A stretch of DNA of 45,992 bases from Chloromonas sp. AAM2 (GCA_004335635.1 QAXH01005482.1:15837-61828), one strand, 5' to 3'; counted from the stretch's first letter, positions 1 through 10,232 are shown. Translations and numbers: made by a program. Notes: generated by a model not told the origin, from the letters alone.

Positions 1-115
1 CCATGCGTGTTGCAACATGCCATGCCATGCAGCTGATGCCTGCTGTGACCACACACACACAGTCCATGCGTGTTGCAAACATGCCATGCAGCTGATGCCT
101 GCTGTGACCACACAC
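1..115. repeat. Imperfect tandem duplication, about 60 bp x 2
   Basis: Positions 1-59 and 64-115 carry nearly the same sequence: the start CCATGCGTGTTGCAA, then CATGCCATGCAGCTGATGCC, then a CA-rich end. The second copy has lost one CATGC unit and gained one A. The interval 116-659 holds no ORF that I can support. Confidence 0.85.
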
Positions 116-659
116 GCTCTTCCTGACTGAGAGGGTGGCGCCTCAGCAGGAACCAGCTGCACGGCATGCTGCCACACGCATGGAGGTGTGCATCAACGCC
201 CCATGCGGGTGTTCCCTGAATGCAGATGGCTGTAAAACTACATGGTAGCTTGATTAGTCACCTTTGCCAGGCCAGAGAACCTCATAGCGCTGGTGGATGC
301 GGGCTAGCTGATAGTGCATGCGTGCATCCTCACGGGGCTTTTCAAAGCGCAGCTGCTCCCCGCCCTCACAGCAGTACCACAACAGCCTGTGCTGGTCTGA
401 ACACATGTTCAACGAGCTGTCCGAAGTAATGCATGCTGTCATGCCACACGAACAGTCACATGCTGTATGTGGCTTGCATATTCTTTCTCTCCAATTCCTC
501 TGGCTAGCACCATCAAGCAGACTGCCAAGTCACTGTCTTGAAAGGTGGGCCTGCTTGTTGTAACACGTGAGGGATCGCAGATGGAACCTTTTCCTGGGTG
601 ACTTGAACAACGTCTGCATCTCCCACGGTGCATGCATATGCCATGCCTGCCTTGCTCAC

Positions 660-3600
660 CACATCCGTTACTGCATGCCGGGTCCAAAGGGAAGGTGGCC
701 GTGCCCTGGTGGTGCCGAGAGGTCTCGCCGCTAGATATCGTGACAACCAACGTCACTGGGCCTGCAAGTGAGAAGTGGGCAACCCTGTGTCATACGCTAC
801 TAGTATGTTGACTAGCCTGGTCAGTGTTTGAATCATTTTGGTGCATGGTTACACATGGCCAGACTGTGTACTCGCTACACAGACAGTGTACTGGTGCCAT
901 GTACACCGTGTGCCATACGCTATTAGTATGTTGACTAGCCTGGTCTCCTGGCATGTTTCCTCTGACCTGTTACTGGTCAGCCTGCAAGCCAATTGTCATA
1001 CCACGTGACATGGTGTGTGAAAGTCGATGTCATGGTGCTAATGAACGCACTGGGCATGCAAATCAGAAGCAAGGAGGCCAGGGGGCATCATGGCTTTGAT
1101 GAAGAGACATTGCTTCTTCCAGTGCAGTGACAGTGAACTGTGTGGATGTCAGCTATTAACCGCACGCACAGGTTGTGATCACAGACCAACGACTTCACGT
1201 GACATTGTTGTGCAGCAACTGAACGTTGGACGTGCTGCATGGTGTGCACTCCCTAATAATGTAAGTTGTCGTTTTGGTGCATGGTATCACAAGGCCAGCC
1301 AGTGCACTGACGCCATGTCCAGTTTGCCAGTTCTGGGACAATTCCTGAGTCCTGCTACTGACGCCATGTTTAGTCTTATCATACACTCGCACGAGCCAAC
1401 TGGCTTGTGCTCCACAGCAGATTTACCTAACTGTCATAACACAAAAACACAGCAGCAACAAAAGCTCAACTTGTCACGTTGTCACATGTCATAGTCAAGT
1501 TTGCTATCAAGGCACCTAATCGAAAACCAGGTCCATACACACACGAACTCGCAGCTCCTGCGGAACAGGATGGCACCTTCTGACTACTTCTTTCCTGTCT
1601 TTGTGCCTCTGTCTGTTGTTCGCTTTAGCCTGTTCCAGTCAAACAGTGTTTGAACAAGTTTCTAGAGCCAAGGGTCCTCCAACTGAATGGGATCCCGAGT
1701 AGTTGACCAGGCCTTTTGGGCCCATTTTTAATTTCACAAGCAATCAAGGGGTACTCTTATTTATACCGTTACTTTTTGCCGACCTATAACTCTATTTTGG
1801 TCTGAAGGGGGTCTTGACCCCCCACCCTCGGAATCATGTACAGGTCCATTAAAAATTTTGAGTATGCAATCATGCTCAGTTTAATGAGAGCTTTCCAACG
1901 CACTATTGACAAGTAAGAACTTTTCATGTTTGAGTCAGCCCCCCCCCCCTACCCACCCTGTTCTTGACCAGCTCAGAATGGCCCCAGATTTTGAACGTAA
2001 GCTCCCTGAGGGGTGCCTAAGCCATTGCCGTGAAGAAAATGGCCTACTCCCATGGCATGCATGGGCACCTCTTTGCATGGCATGCATGGGCACCTTGCTT
2101 GGCCTGTTTCCCGTGGCTGCTTGCCTTTCTTTCTGCCTTGTTCGTTCCTGCCTTTTCTGCCTTTAGGCTAATTTCTGCCTTTGTTCCTGCCTTTCTTCTC
2201 CTTTCTTGCTTAGGGTAGGTCGGGGCGGTTCACAACCCGTCCCGTGTCCTTTGACAGCTTCCCTGATGTAACAAATCACTTATAGGTCGAAAGGTACGGA
2301 TGTGCTTGCCTCCTGCAAGCAATCGTTCAATTATTTTCACCGGCTCATCTCGGGTGGAAATGCGCCAGCTCGGGACTGGCCCGACCCGGGGTGCCAACTT
2401 CCCGAGCTGAGACCTAGCAGGAGTTGGGGGGGCTGGAAGACCCCTGCACCGGTCAGCTTAGTAGAGCATGGCATCTTGTGCATACTCTACTACACCCTTG
2501 CATTGCCATGGCTTGCTCGCACCCGCTCTGCACACGTGGAATGTTCTGCTTCAACTCGCACGTACAGAAATCGATCTCAAATCAACATCAACTTCTGACA
2601 AGCAAACCGAATTGCAATCGGCTTGCTCGCAGCATCAGCCGTTATTCCATCATACGTATGTATTACCGCACCTGATGCGTCACACGGTACGTTTAACACA
2701 GTTTTAACTGCTGGGGTGGCCTTGTTGCTCCTGATACGGTTGGGACTGCGGGCAAGGCAGCAGCATTTGAATTCCAATGTGGTCTTAGGCTGCCAAACTG
2801 TAATACTCATGGCAAGCTCATCGATAACTCGCCCTAAACTTTCGCAACGGTAGGATGCTTGGATAGTATGCTTGCCAGTGACTGGCTTTGGTCCTTACCT
2901 CAAACAAGGCCTCATGCTTTCCTGGACTCTGCCGTACTGATGCGGCGTGTATGTGTGCATACCATGTAAGGCTTACTCCGCTTTGAGTTGGGCAATGACT
3001 TGGCCATGATTGCTATGGACGCAATATTGGTGGTTAACAGACCCACCAATCGTGGGTGCAAAAGGTGCAGTTTCCCTTGCAGCTGAACCCTGTAGGATGA
3101 TCGGATACTGGGACGATTGTAAACTGGACATGTCACTGCGAGGCAGCTCATAACCCAACCCTGACTCGGATTTCAACTTTTAACACTAGCCCTTGGGAAC
3201 ACCTTGGTTTATTTGCTGTACAGTACCTGCCAATCAGCAGCCTAGCCCAGGACTCACCACCCATCGATTCCTTGGCCCAGAGCACCCTGGCTGGAAGTCA
3301 AAAGATATGCGCTCTTGGCCGTGAAGGTCACCTGGTTGAGATTCGGAGAACCCACGCAGAAGACATGTGAAAGCTATAGCAAAGTGGAGCACTCCACCAC
3401 ACCTCCTCTTGTGCAATATGCACAAGACAGCGCTGTGCAACATGCGCTGTCCTGGAATGTCTGATGCAACTAGGGTTGAATCGATGGCGGAGACTGGTCT
3501 GGCTGTCCTTTTGCCTCGTACGCCCTCAATTACGATGTTGATGAGAACGATGGTGAGGCTGCCACAATTGCACACCCACGGCTCACAGTTAGGTCGTAAG

Positions 3601-3944
3601 CGACTCCCGGGCAAAGTTTGACAGCGGGCCTTCCATCGGGACCCACGGCGTTGAATGCTATCAGCCTGCAATCAATTCATGTGCCAGAACACAGCGCAAG
3701 CTGCACAGTCGAGCGCTGCATGGGATGTACAACGCAGCTGGCCATATCCCTTGGGCCCGTAACTCCCTTGGGCAGGTGCTCACCCGTCTGCGATGACTGG
3801 ACCTTCGTAAGCGTGGAATCCGTACTCCTCGTCTAATATTGGCTGGTCAGTGCAGGTGGACGCGTAAAGCATCGTATAGTATTCTGGGTATGCGCTGGCT
3901 GGTACCAGGCATAACGCGAGGAGGACGCCAGCCACTGCTCTCAT
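660..3944 (-). CDS. Secreted reeler-like Cys-containing protein, copy A (multi-exon, 3' end unresolved)
   Basis: Exons in transcription order are 3784-3944, 3587-3665, 3258-3331, 2672-2745 and 660-761. Every junction is GT-AG and all phases agree. Exon 1 encodes a signal peptide (MRAVAGVLLALCLVPASA) followed by YPEYYTMLYASTC, so the product is probably secreted. Later exons give LIAFNAVGPDGRPAVKLCPG, then VTFTAKSAYLLTSSQG, a Cys made across the exon 3/4 junction, VPCDASG, and a last visible exon with HHQGTATFPLDPACSNGC. The pattern of paired Cys and short beta-strand-like blocks resembles reeler/temptin-like extracellular domains; the family is an inference. The last exon ends at a TGTG|GTGAGC donor shared with copy B, so at least one further exon should lie below 660. 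Exon 2 is taken from the acceptor TTGATTGCAG, because the more distal acceptor used in phase by copy B would break the frame here. An upstream in-frame ATG exists at 3990-3992. Intron 4 is about 1.9 kb, against 227 bp in copy B. Confidence 0.68.
762..980. repeat. Extra segment in intron 4 of copy A, with an internal direct repeat
   Basis: The intron/exon edge word GCCTGCAAG occurs at about 761-769 and again at about 981-989, where it is followed by CCAATTGTCATACCAC. In copy B that same continuation directly follows its single GCCTGCAAG (5743 onwards). The 219 bp between look like an insertion. They contain a 37-bp direct repeat, TGTGTCATACGCTACTAGTA at 787-823 and TGTGCCATACGCTATTAGTA at 907-943, each ending GACTAGCCTGGTC. 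Confidence 0.6.
1973..2318 (+). mobile_element. Repeat R3 interrupted by a retroelement R2 insertion
   Basis: R3 sequence runs from CAGAATGGCCCCAG to GGCCTACTCCC (about 1973-2051) and resumes at GGTCGAAAGGTACGGATGTG (about 2285-2318). Uninterrupted R3 on the minus strand at 35352-35240 reads straight through GGCCTACTCC to the same GAAAGATACGGAAGTG block. The roughly 233 bp between (2052-2284) are therefore an insertion. They contain a CTTT/CTGCC-rich tract, then GCTTAGGGTAGGTCGGGGCG and the R2 3' end CCCGTGTCCTTTGACAGCTT, with a short A/T-rich tail. The whole block sits in intron 4 of gene A. Confidence 0.7.
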
Positions 3945-5642
3945 GGTCGGAACAGCGTTGCGCGATTTTTGTGGATTCAAAATCAGATGCATCGTCAGTG
4001 GAGGTGATTAGGGGGTCCTTGCCCTGACGTACAGCTTGGAAGAAACGCTTGGAGCGCCTAACCGGTGAAGACAGATGCCGCGTAACCCCGAGGCGGTAGC
4101 CGAACCAAGTACCATTGTGATTGAACCTTGAACAAAGAGCGGCGCAAGACTCTAGCAGCCACTTGCAGGGGGCAGCTAGTTTGTCTCTGAACTAGGGCGG
4201 CCGTGCGACGACTTCCGCTTCAAGGGAGGTGCTGATGTCAGCCAACCAACAGACACTGCTTTTACATTGGACGCCCGACAACGTATCGTAAAGGCTGCTG
4301 GCAGCCTCGCTCACGGAGCTCATGTTTACAATATGTTCCGCAAAACTTCAATGCAAGCGCTGCGACTGGCTCAACTAGCATCCGTGTAAAATTTAGATAA
4401 CCCGAGTCTGGTTGCGACGAACGCATGTATCGGAAGGCCTAACAACCTGTTTCGGGCGAGCTGTGAGAGTCGGTAAAGCCATGCGCCTAAACATGGTTAA
4501 TGACCGCGCTTTAAGAGGTGTCTGCAAGGCCCGAGCCTGGCGAGTCCTGGTTTTGTCAAAACCGTGCCATTTTCGCACCCCTGGTCGTCGAATTACGTCA
4601 CGTGCCATGTCGTGTATCAGTCACCTCAAGGTCAGTAGCGCTAGTCGGACGATGGTCTGCTTCGCATCGAGAAAACCAGAAGGATTTCTGACTGACATCT
4701 TCTCACATGCCCTTACTGTACTCCTGTCTTCCGCAGCCCATCCAAGAGAAGCAGCGTGGTAATTGGCAACGCATGCAAAGGGCAGGTGAGCGTAGGTTCT
4801 GGAATCGTTACAGTTCGTACCCCAGACGGGTTTGCTTTGTCCGGTTCAGCACGCAGAAGCTAGATGCCAGGTTAGTGGCCACGCAGTCGGAACCACAAAG
4901 GCTGGTCAATAACAGACGGTGGTGGGGAGATGACACGCTGGGAAAGATTGGGTGGAGGAGGCGGGGATTCCTCCGGGGTTGAAGAGGATTGAGTTGCACC
5001 TGTCGCACATGTAAAACGGGTGACTGTACGTTGCCAAGGCACAGGATGGCCAAGGCTATACCTACCTGTTTACGTTAGGGAAGCTACCGCCCTGACCCCA
5101 ATGAGCAAGAGAACCAAAAACGACCAAACAAGCAGACAACGCAGCAGGCCGGCAACAGAGACCAGCAAACACCACACCGTACTTATCCAAAAGGCTCGGG
5201 TGCAACTGTTCTCAAAACCTCCTAGTATCGCGTGTGTGTACCATGCCTGCCACATGGGTGGCACCGCTGTCAGATACGCAGTCATCGCAGCACTCCGTGG
5301 CTAATTTTTGAACCGACCAAGTGCATAGGAAAGCTGATGACTAGTACATGAATGCAGGAAACCCGCGTGTTGGAGCGTAAGTGTTAGGGCGTGGGGCCTC
5401 ATTCATTTCCCCGTATGTTGGGATCACGTCCCAAAGGGCCTGTGGGTCAGCTACAGATCTCTTCCCGTACAGATTGCGATCTGATTGGGCGATACCGCCC
5501 AGGAGAAACATGCATAACTAGTGTCCATCAAACCCAGGTTCATTCTAAGGGACAGTGGTGCCACCCATGTGCATGCCTGCCCACACTGAAGGTTTCGTGT
5601 GCCATGCCTGCCCACACTGAAACTCCATATGCCCCTGCTCAC
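3945..5642. other. Intergenic region between paralogues A and B
   Basis: I see no ORF or splice-supported exon on either strand. The 4395-4460 stretch, with GTTGCGACGAACG and CTGTTTCGGGCGAG, resembles the repeated 5' flank of gene B near 7240, 7420 and 7600, so this is probably the matching upstream region of gene A. The downstream terminal exon of gene B, not resolved, may lie in 5400-5640. Confidence 0.4.
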
Positions 5643-6079
5643 CACAGCCGTTGCTGCATGCGGGGTCCGATGGGAAAGTGGCCGTGCCTTGGTGGTGTTG
5701 GGACATCTCGTTGCGTGCAATGGTGACTACCAACTTCACTGGGCCTGCAAGCCAATTATCATACCACATGACATGTCAATGTTCGTTCCAGCCATTCCAA
5801 CGGTAGGTCAGCAAATGGAGCAAATAGGCATGAGGAGTGTAAGGATGCCGAGTCCGTGGCACATGGCCCCCATGCTACAACGCATTCCCAGACCAAGCCC
5901 CACGTGAGATAGTCACAGTCGTCTGTCCGTCAGGCATATGTGGCACACTCTTTCAACATGTACCACCACACCTGATGCGCCACACGGTATCATCAAAACA
6001 CTTTTCACTGCTGGGGTGGTCGTGTTGCTCCGGATGCGATTGGGACTGCGGGAGCAGCGCACCAACAGCTGTTGTGTTT

Positions 6080-6116
<37 letters not shown>

Positions 6117-7129
6117 TTACACCAGGGAAGCCGTCAGAGGACACGGTTGTGTTTTGTGTCACTCAGTGTTGGCAATCGGCAGTAATCACAAGCTTACAAT
6201 GGTAAAAGCAGAACTGGGTTGCAATACTTCAAGTCGTCCAAGCCCGCCAAACTGACTTGCAAAAGGCAAGCTGCACAGTGTCTCACGTCTGCTTCAACTT
6301 GACTGGAAAGGCTTTGTTAGGATGCATCTGGTCCTACCCCTGGTTCAGTTGCCAGTGGTTGTGAAGTAACCGTGACCTACTTGACCCTGTATGTCATCAG
6401 CACCCTAGCTAGCTCACCATCATCATTGCTGCCAATCAGCACCCTGTCCCACAACTCACCACCCATCAGTTCCTGTGCCCAGACCACCCTGGCTGGAAGT
6501 CAATAGATATGCGCTCTCGGCCGTGAAGGTCACCTGGTTGAGATTTGAAGAACAGGGAAAATGGTATTGCAAAATGGTATGCAATAGAAGCCATAACGGA
6601 GGTCAAGGTGTATCAATCCGCATCTGCAAGTGAGATGCACTGGCTGATCACATGCTGATTAACTAGGGTTTTTGGTGGCTGAGAGTCTTGTGACTGACTC
6701 CTTGCCTCGTACGCCCTCCTTCGTAACGCGCATGAAAGGTGCGGCGGCATTGTCACCATTGCACACCCACGGCTCACAGTTAGGTCGTAAGTGACTCCCG
6801 GACAAAGTTTGACAGCGGGCCTTCCATCCGGACCCACGGCGTTGAATGCTATCAACCTGCAGTCGATTTTGAGAAAAGGATGAGACGATTCGGATGTAAG
6901 GCGCACGCTGTGCACGCTGCATGGGATGTCCAAGGAAGCTGGTCACTTCCTTGGCAGGCACTCACCCGTCAGCCATGACTGGGCCTCCAAATGAGTGTAA
7001 TCCATACGCCTCGCCTATCATTGGATGTGCGGTGCAGCTGGCCGCGTAGAGCTTAACAAAGAACTCTGGCAATGCGCTGGCTGGTACCAGGCATAACGCG
7101 AGGAGGACGCCCGCCGCCACTGTCCTCAT
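5643..7129 (-). CDS. Secreted reeler-like Cys-containing protein, copy B (multi-exon, 3' end unresolved)
   Basis: Exons in transcription order are 6966-7129, 6778-6907, 6460-6533, 5972-6045 and 5643-5744; all junctions are GT-AG and in phase. The product starts with a signal peptide (MRTVAAGVLLALCLVPASA), then LPEFFVKLYAASC and SFGGPVMADG. Exon 2 adds HPFLKIDCRLIAFNAVG and LCPGVTYDLT, exon 3 VTFTAESAYLLTSSQGG, exon 4 CPNRIRSN and IPCGASG, and exon 5 GPVKLVVTIARN and DPACSNGCG. Spacing and Cys pattern match copy A throughout, and substitutions leave the frame intact, which supports real coding. Reeler/temptin-like function is inferred from the pattern only. The last visible exon ends at TGTG|GTGAGC; reading through instead gives a diverged tail to a stop at 5545. 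Exon 2 could also start at 6856 (CTGCAG acceptor), removing 17 residues without changing frame. An upstream in-frame ATG lies at 7148-7150. Confidence 0.7.
6071..6159 (-). mobile_element. 5'-truncated R2 retroelement with 14-bp target-site duplication
   Basis: The 14-mer GTTGTGTTTTGTGT occurs at 6071-6084 and again at 6146-6159. Between them, on the minus strand, lies the R2 3' end GTGTCCTCTGACGGCTTCCC followed by TGGTGTAAATAC and a TA dinucleotide run (about 6085-6111). A 3' end with a simple-repeat tail, missing 5' part and long target-site duplication is the usual outcome of target-primed reverse transcription. It lies in intron 3 of gene B; the corresponding intron of gene A lacks it. Confidence 0.85.
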
Positions 7130-7159
7130 GGTCGGCACATCTCGCGACATCCGATTTAT

Positions 7160-7640
7160 TCAACATCCGATGCATCATGGTAGGCTGAGAGTGTACTGAT
7201 GACACGTAGCCAGCAGGAAACGTTGGAATCATATCAGACGGCTGGGATAGCCCGAGCGTCGTTGCGACGAATCTGTCGATTCAAAACCCCTTCTGGGCGT
7301 CTAAGGATTCATACTATGGATCGGTGCAGCGATGGACGGGGTGCTTGCACTTGATGCATCATTGGTGAGGTTCTACTGTCACGTAGCCAGGGAGAAAAGC
7401 AGGAATCACATCAGAGCCTCGTTGCGACGAACGCCGTCGTCTGGCGGTGGAGCGACAGGTCTGGGCTAAGCCGGAGGCCGCGACACAGGAGGTTGGCACG
7501 TTCAACATTCAGTGCATCATGGCTGGCTGTAAATATGCTGATGACAGGTAGCCAGGTAGAATTGTTGGAACCATATCAGACGGCTGGGAGAGCCCAAGCC
7601 TCGTTGCGACCAATTTGTCTCGCCACCTGTTTCGGGCATT
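7160..7640. repeat. Three diverged copies of a 5'-flank repeat upstream of gene B
   Basis: Blocks at about 7163-7260, 7345-7430 and 7505-7612 share the order TGCATCATGG, then a GGTAGCCAG/ACGTAGCCAG word, then GAATCATATCAGACGGCTGG or variants, and end GTTGCGAC. A related piece is at 4395-4420 upstream of gene A. They lie directly before the gene B start, so they cover its probable promoter region. Confidence 0.7.
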
Positions 7641-7845
7641 ACCAGTGTCAGGGTCATCTCGCAAGGCCCCTTTTTGGCGTGGCGAGACACAACCTGTGAT
7701 TCGTTCCGAGTGGTATCAAACCCACCACATTCGCTTAATGATTGTCTTAGCACATCGGCCCGATTATTAATGGTTTGCCTTAAAGGCAAGCAGCGCTAGC
7801 CACACGATGGTCCGCTCGTGTAACAGTTGCGACACAGCCTACAGT

Positions 7846-7890
7846 ATTCCGACTGTTGCCTACAGTATTCCGACTGTTGCCTACAGTACG
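7846..7890. repeat. 22-bp tandem repeat, about 2.2 copies
   Basis: The unit CCTACAGTATTCCGACTGTT (plus G) is repeated head to tail and ends in a partial CCTACAGTA. No gene is supported around it. Confidence 0.8.
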
Positions 7891-8247
7891 GCGTCATGTC
7901 CCGTATCTCCTGTCTGTTTTAGCCCGACCCCCTCACAATCCTGCCCGAAAGACTGCCGGAACTACTTTGATGCAACAACTTGCACGCCCGTTCACATGCA
8001 TGGCGGCCACCTGAAGCTCTACCTACCGCAGCCGTTTCCATAGGATGGGGAATGTCATGCTGTGTAGCCGTGCAGGCGCTCTTGAATACCACACGTCAAG
8101 GACGCCTGAGAATTAGAGCGGGCTATTGCCTGATTGAGCATAATTCTTTCGAGGTCAGAACTGGTACTTAAAGTTCATGCCGCTGACTGCCTGTCAACTT
8201 CTATCTTGGCTCTGTCCGGCTACGTCGGACAAATCAAGCCAATTGAT

Positions 8248-8352
8248 TCAACCAGGTTGATTCAACACTGTCCAGATGGTTCAGCAGAATCAACTGGGTT
8301 TTTTGGTTGATTCAGGCGCAGTTGAATAAGGGTGTTGAATCAACCTGGTTGA
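8248..8352. repeat. 21-bp perfect inverted repeat with nested inner hairpin
   Basis: TCAACCAGGTTGATTCAACA C at 8248-8268 is the exact reverse complement of 8332-8352. The 63-bp loop holds a second inverted pair, GAATCAAC and GTTGATTC, around a T-run. No ORF is present; it looks like a foldback element or a structured non-coding sequence. Confidence 0.85.
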
Positions 8353-9280
8353 TTCTGGATGTTTCAACTGTTGAAGACATAAATCCTACTGGTCCCCAGT
8401 CTGTCTGATGGCATCAACCCCTCATGAGCTTGACCCGAGAACTGTGTTGGCTGTGACCTGAGAATTGTGGGCCAGTTTTCAAGGCTTGGCTTTAATTGTG
8501 CAATTGACCCAGGTGTAAGTGACTCGGCGATTCAGGATGTGTTGTGACCGTGCGTCAAGTGTGTCACTACACTCTGGCCACCACTTCTGTCCTAGTATAC
8601 ATCTCATTGAACAAGGGACGCAAGATGGCTAGTCGGTGACGTCTAGGAAGAGGCAGCCAGGCTGCAACAGGGCAGGACGTCAGAGGTCATGGACAGCCAA
8701 CTTGCAACAAGGGCCAAAGAGCAGGGCCTGTAACACTGGCACCTAGGCTGCAGGGTCAGGCTGACCAAGAACCAGGCGACCATCTTGCAGGCAAAGACAG
8801 CAATGGTCGTGGCCCAGGGCTGCAGGCGGGCTGCTGGCATGAGCTGTCACAAACTCGGCTAGGTTGTCCCAAAAGCCTGCAGCGGCCGCATTGCTGACAT
8901 GCGTGACAAAGTCAGGCGTGTGGGGCGCAGGTGCAACCGGACCAGAGATAGCGCCTGCCATAGTTCTGCCGCCACGCAGACGAGAGACCACACGGGCGGC
9001 AAAACACTTCCTGTGACACTGTGGTCGCAAACGGAGTGCCCTTGCTTGTAGTACATGGCAACACATCAGCAGCAAGGCTGGGACGACCCACAATTGGTCT
9101 GTTGGTCGTGTGTCTGGGGGAGATTTTGCGTCAGAATCACCAGGTTGTGACGCTTGTCTGTTTGTTCAGACATCACAGTCTGTGGACCCAGTTTTGCACG
9201 GCAGCCTGGTTCAGAGTCAGAGCTCCTGGCTTTGCTGCTGAGCCCTGCCTGTACCATCCAAGCTACCACACTGCTCTTTT
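8353..9280. other. No supported gene
   Basis: On the minus strand an open frame from about 9066 to 8743 begins with a hydrophobic stretch (LLLMCCHVLQARAL) and then TMAGAISGPVAPAPHTPDFV. It has no recognisable domain or splice context and is left unannotated. Confidence 0.4.
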
Positions 9281-9346
9281 CCTTGCCCCTGCTGAGCAGT
9301 CCTCCCCGGACTGAAGGCCATGTAAACAACAACAACAACTGCTCTT
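9280..9346 (+). repeat. Dispersed repeat R1, plus-strand copy
   Basis: The core reads CCTTGCCCCTGCTGAGCAGT, then CCTCCCCGGACTGAAGGCCATG and TAAACAACAACAAC. The same core is found inverted at 12784-12855 and in diverged form at about 18690-18740 and 37557-37600. Confidence 0.8.
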
Positions 9347-9759
9347 CTTACAGCATGGCCACATGTGCACGTCTTGCTAACTCTGCCACGTGCAGATCGG
9401 TTACTGTTACTGCCATCCATGAGGCTGGGCATGGATGGCCCGATGGCCATTCAGGCTGGCCAGGCTAGTGTCAGCATGTCCCTCGACAACCAAAGCAGCG
9501 ACACTTCACCATGCAAGGCAAAACCGCCAATCACATGCAAGGTTACCACATACAATTTCTGTACCACATACCTTGAAGCCAAACTCATGCACAGGTTCAA
9601 TTTTTGCCATCTCCAGGTCACGCCTGAGATGCTGTGGTCATGGTCCCAAACCGTGAAAGTCGAGTGGGTGTGGACAAACTTAAGGACAACATGTTCAATG
9701 CAGGCATATACATTGGCCTGCCACCTGATGCAGCACACGATTGAGACGCAGCATGAGCC

Positions 9760-10150
9760 ATAAGCAGCTTTGGGTGGTTGTTCCTGTCGTTAGGCAGGGT
9801 GCGGTGCTTGCATGCATGGCTGTACAGCATGTGGCAGCATGGGACTTGTTTGTGTCGTTGCAGTTGTGTGTGTTTGTGCAGTTCTCAGGCAAGCTATACC
9901 TGTGGGGTTATCACGTGTGGTACCTGACGCCTGGTAGTTTGTTGAGCTCAAGAGAATAAGGCAATTTCTGTACGTTGTCGAGTCGCCAGGCTGAAACTAT
10001 AACATAGCTGCAAGTAAGACAAGGATCGGCTGCATTAACCTCAAGCACCATTCTGTGGTAAGACGAGCATAAAGGCGGTCAATAACACTAGTGACAGCAA
10101 GCAGCCGAATCAATACGTACACTCGGCATCAGGGTCAAGTTGACCGAAGC
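9760..10150. other. No supported gene
   Basis: GT- and CA-rich sequence with short open frames only. I see no coding signature, splice-flanked exon or known repeat. Confidence 0.4.
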
Positions 10151-10187
10151 CGATGTGGGAACTGTAAGGCAGACGCAACGCCAGCAG

Positions 10188-10232
10188 CAAAGGTTGAGGT
10201 TGTGGGTTCGATCCCCACTGGCGGAAGCTACC
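10188..10232 (+). other. tRNA T-arm-like sequence (pol III B box)
   Basis: The stretch contains GTGGGTTCGATCCCCAC, which folds as a perfect T arm with a TTCGATC loop and matches the B-box consensus GGTTCGANNCC. It is followed by TGGCGGA, as a 3' acceptor strand would be, but no TCCGCCA partner lies about 70 bp upstream and I see no anticodon arm. It is better read as a tRNA relic or the B box of a tRNA-derived SINE than as a working tRNA. Confidence 0.5.

Noticed and set aside
10155..10232. Complete tRNA gene
   Set aside because: Only the T arm is present; no matching acceptor strand, D arm or anticodon arm.
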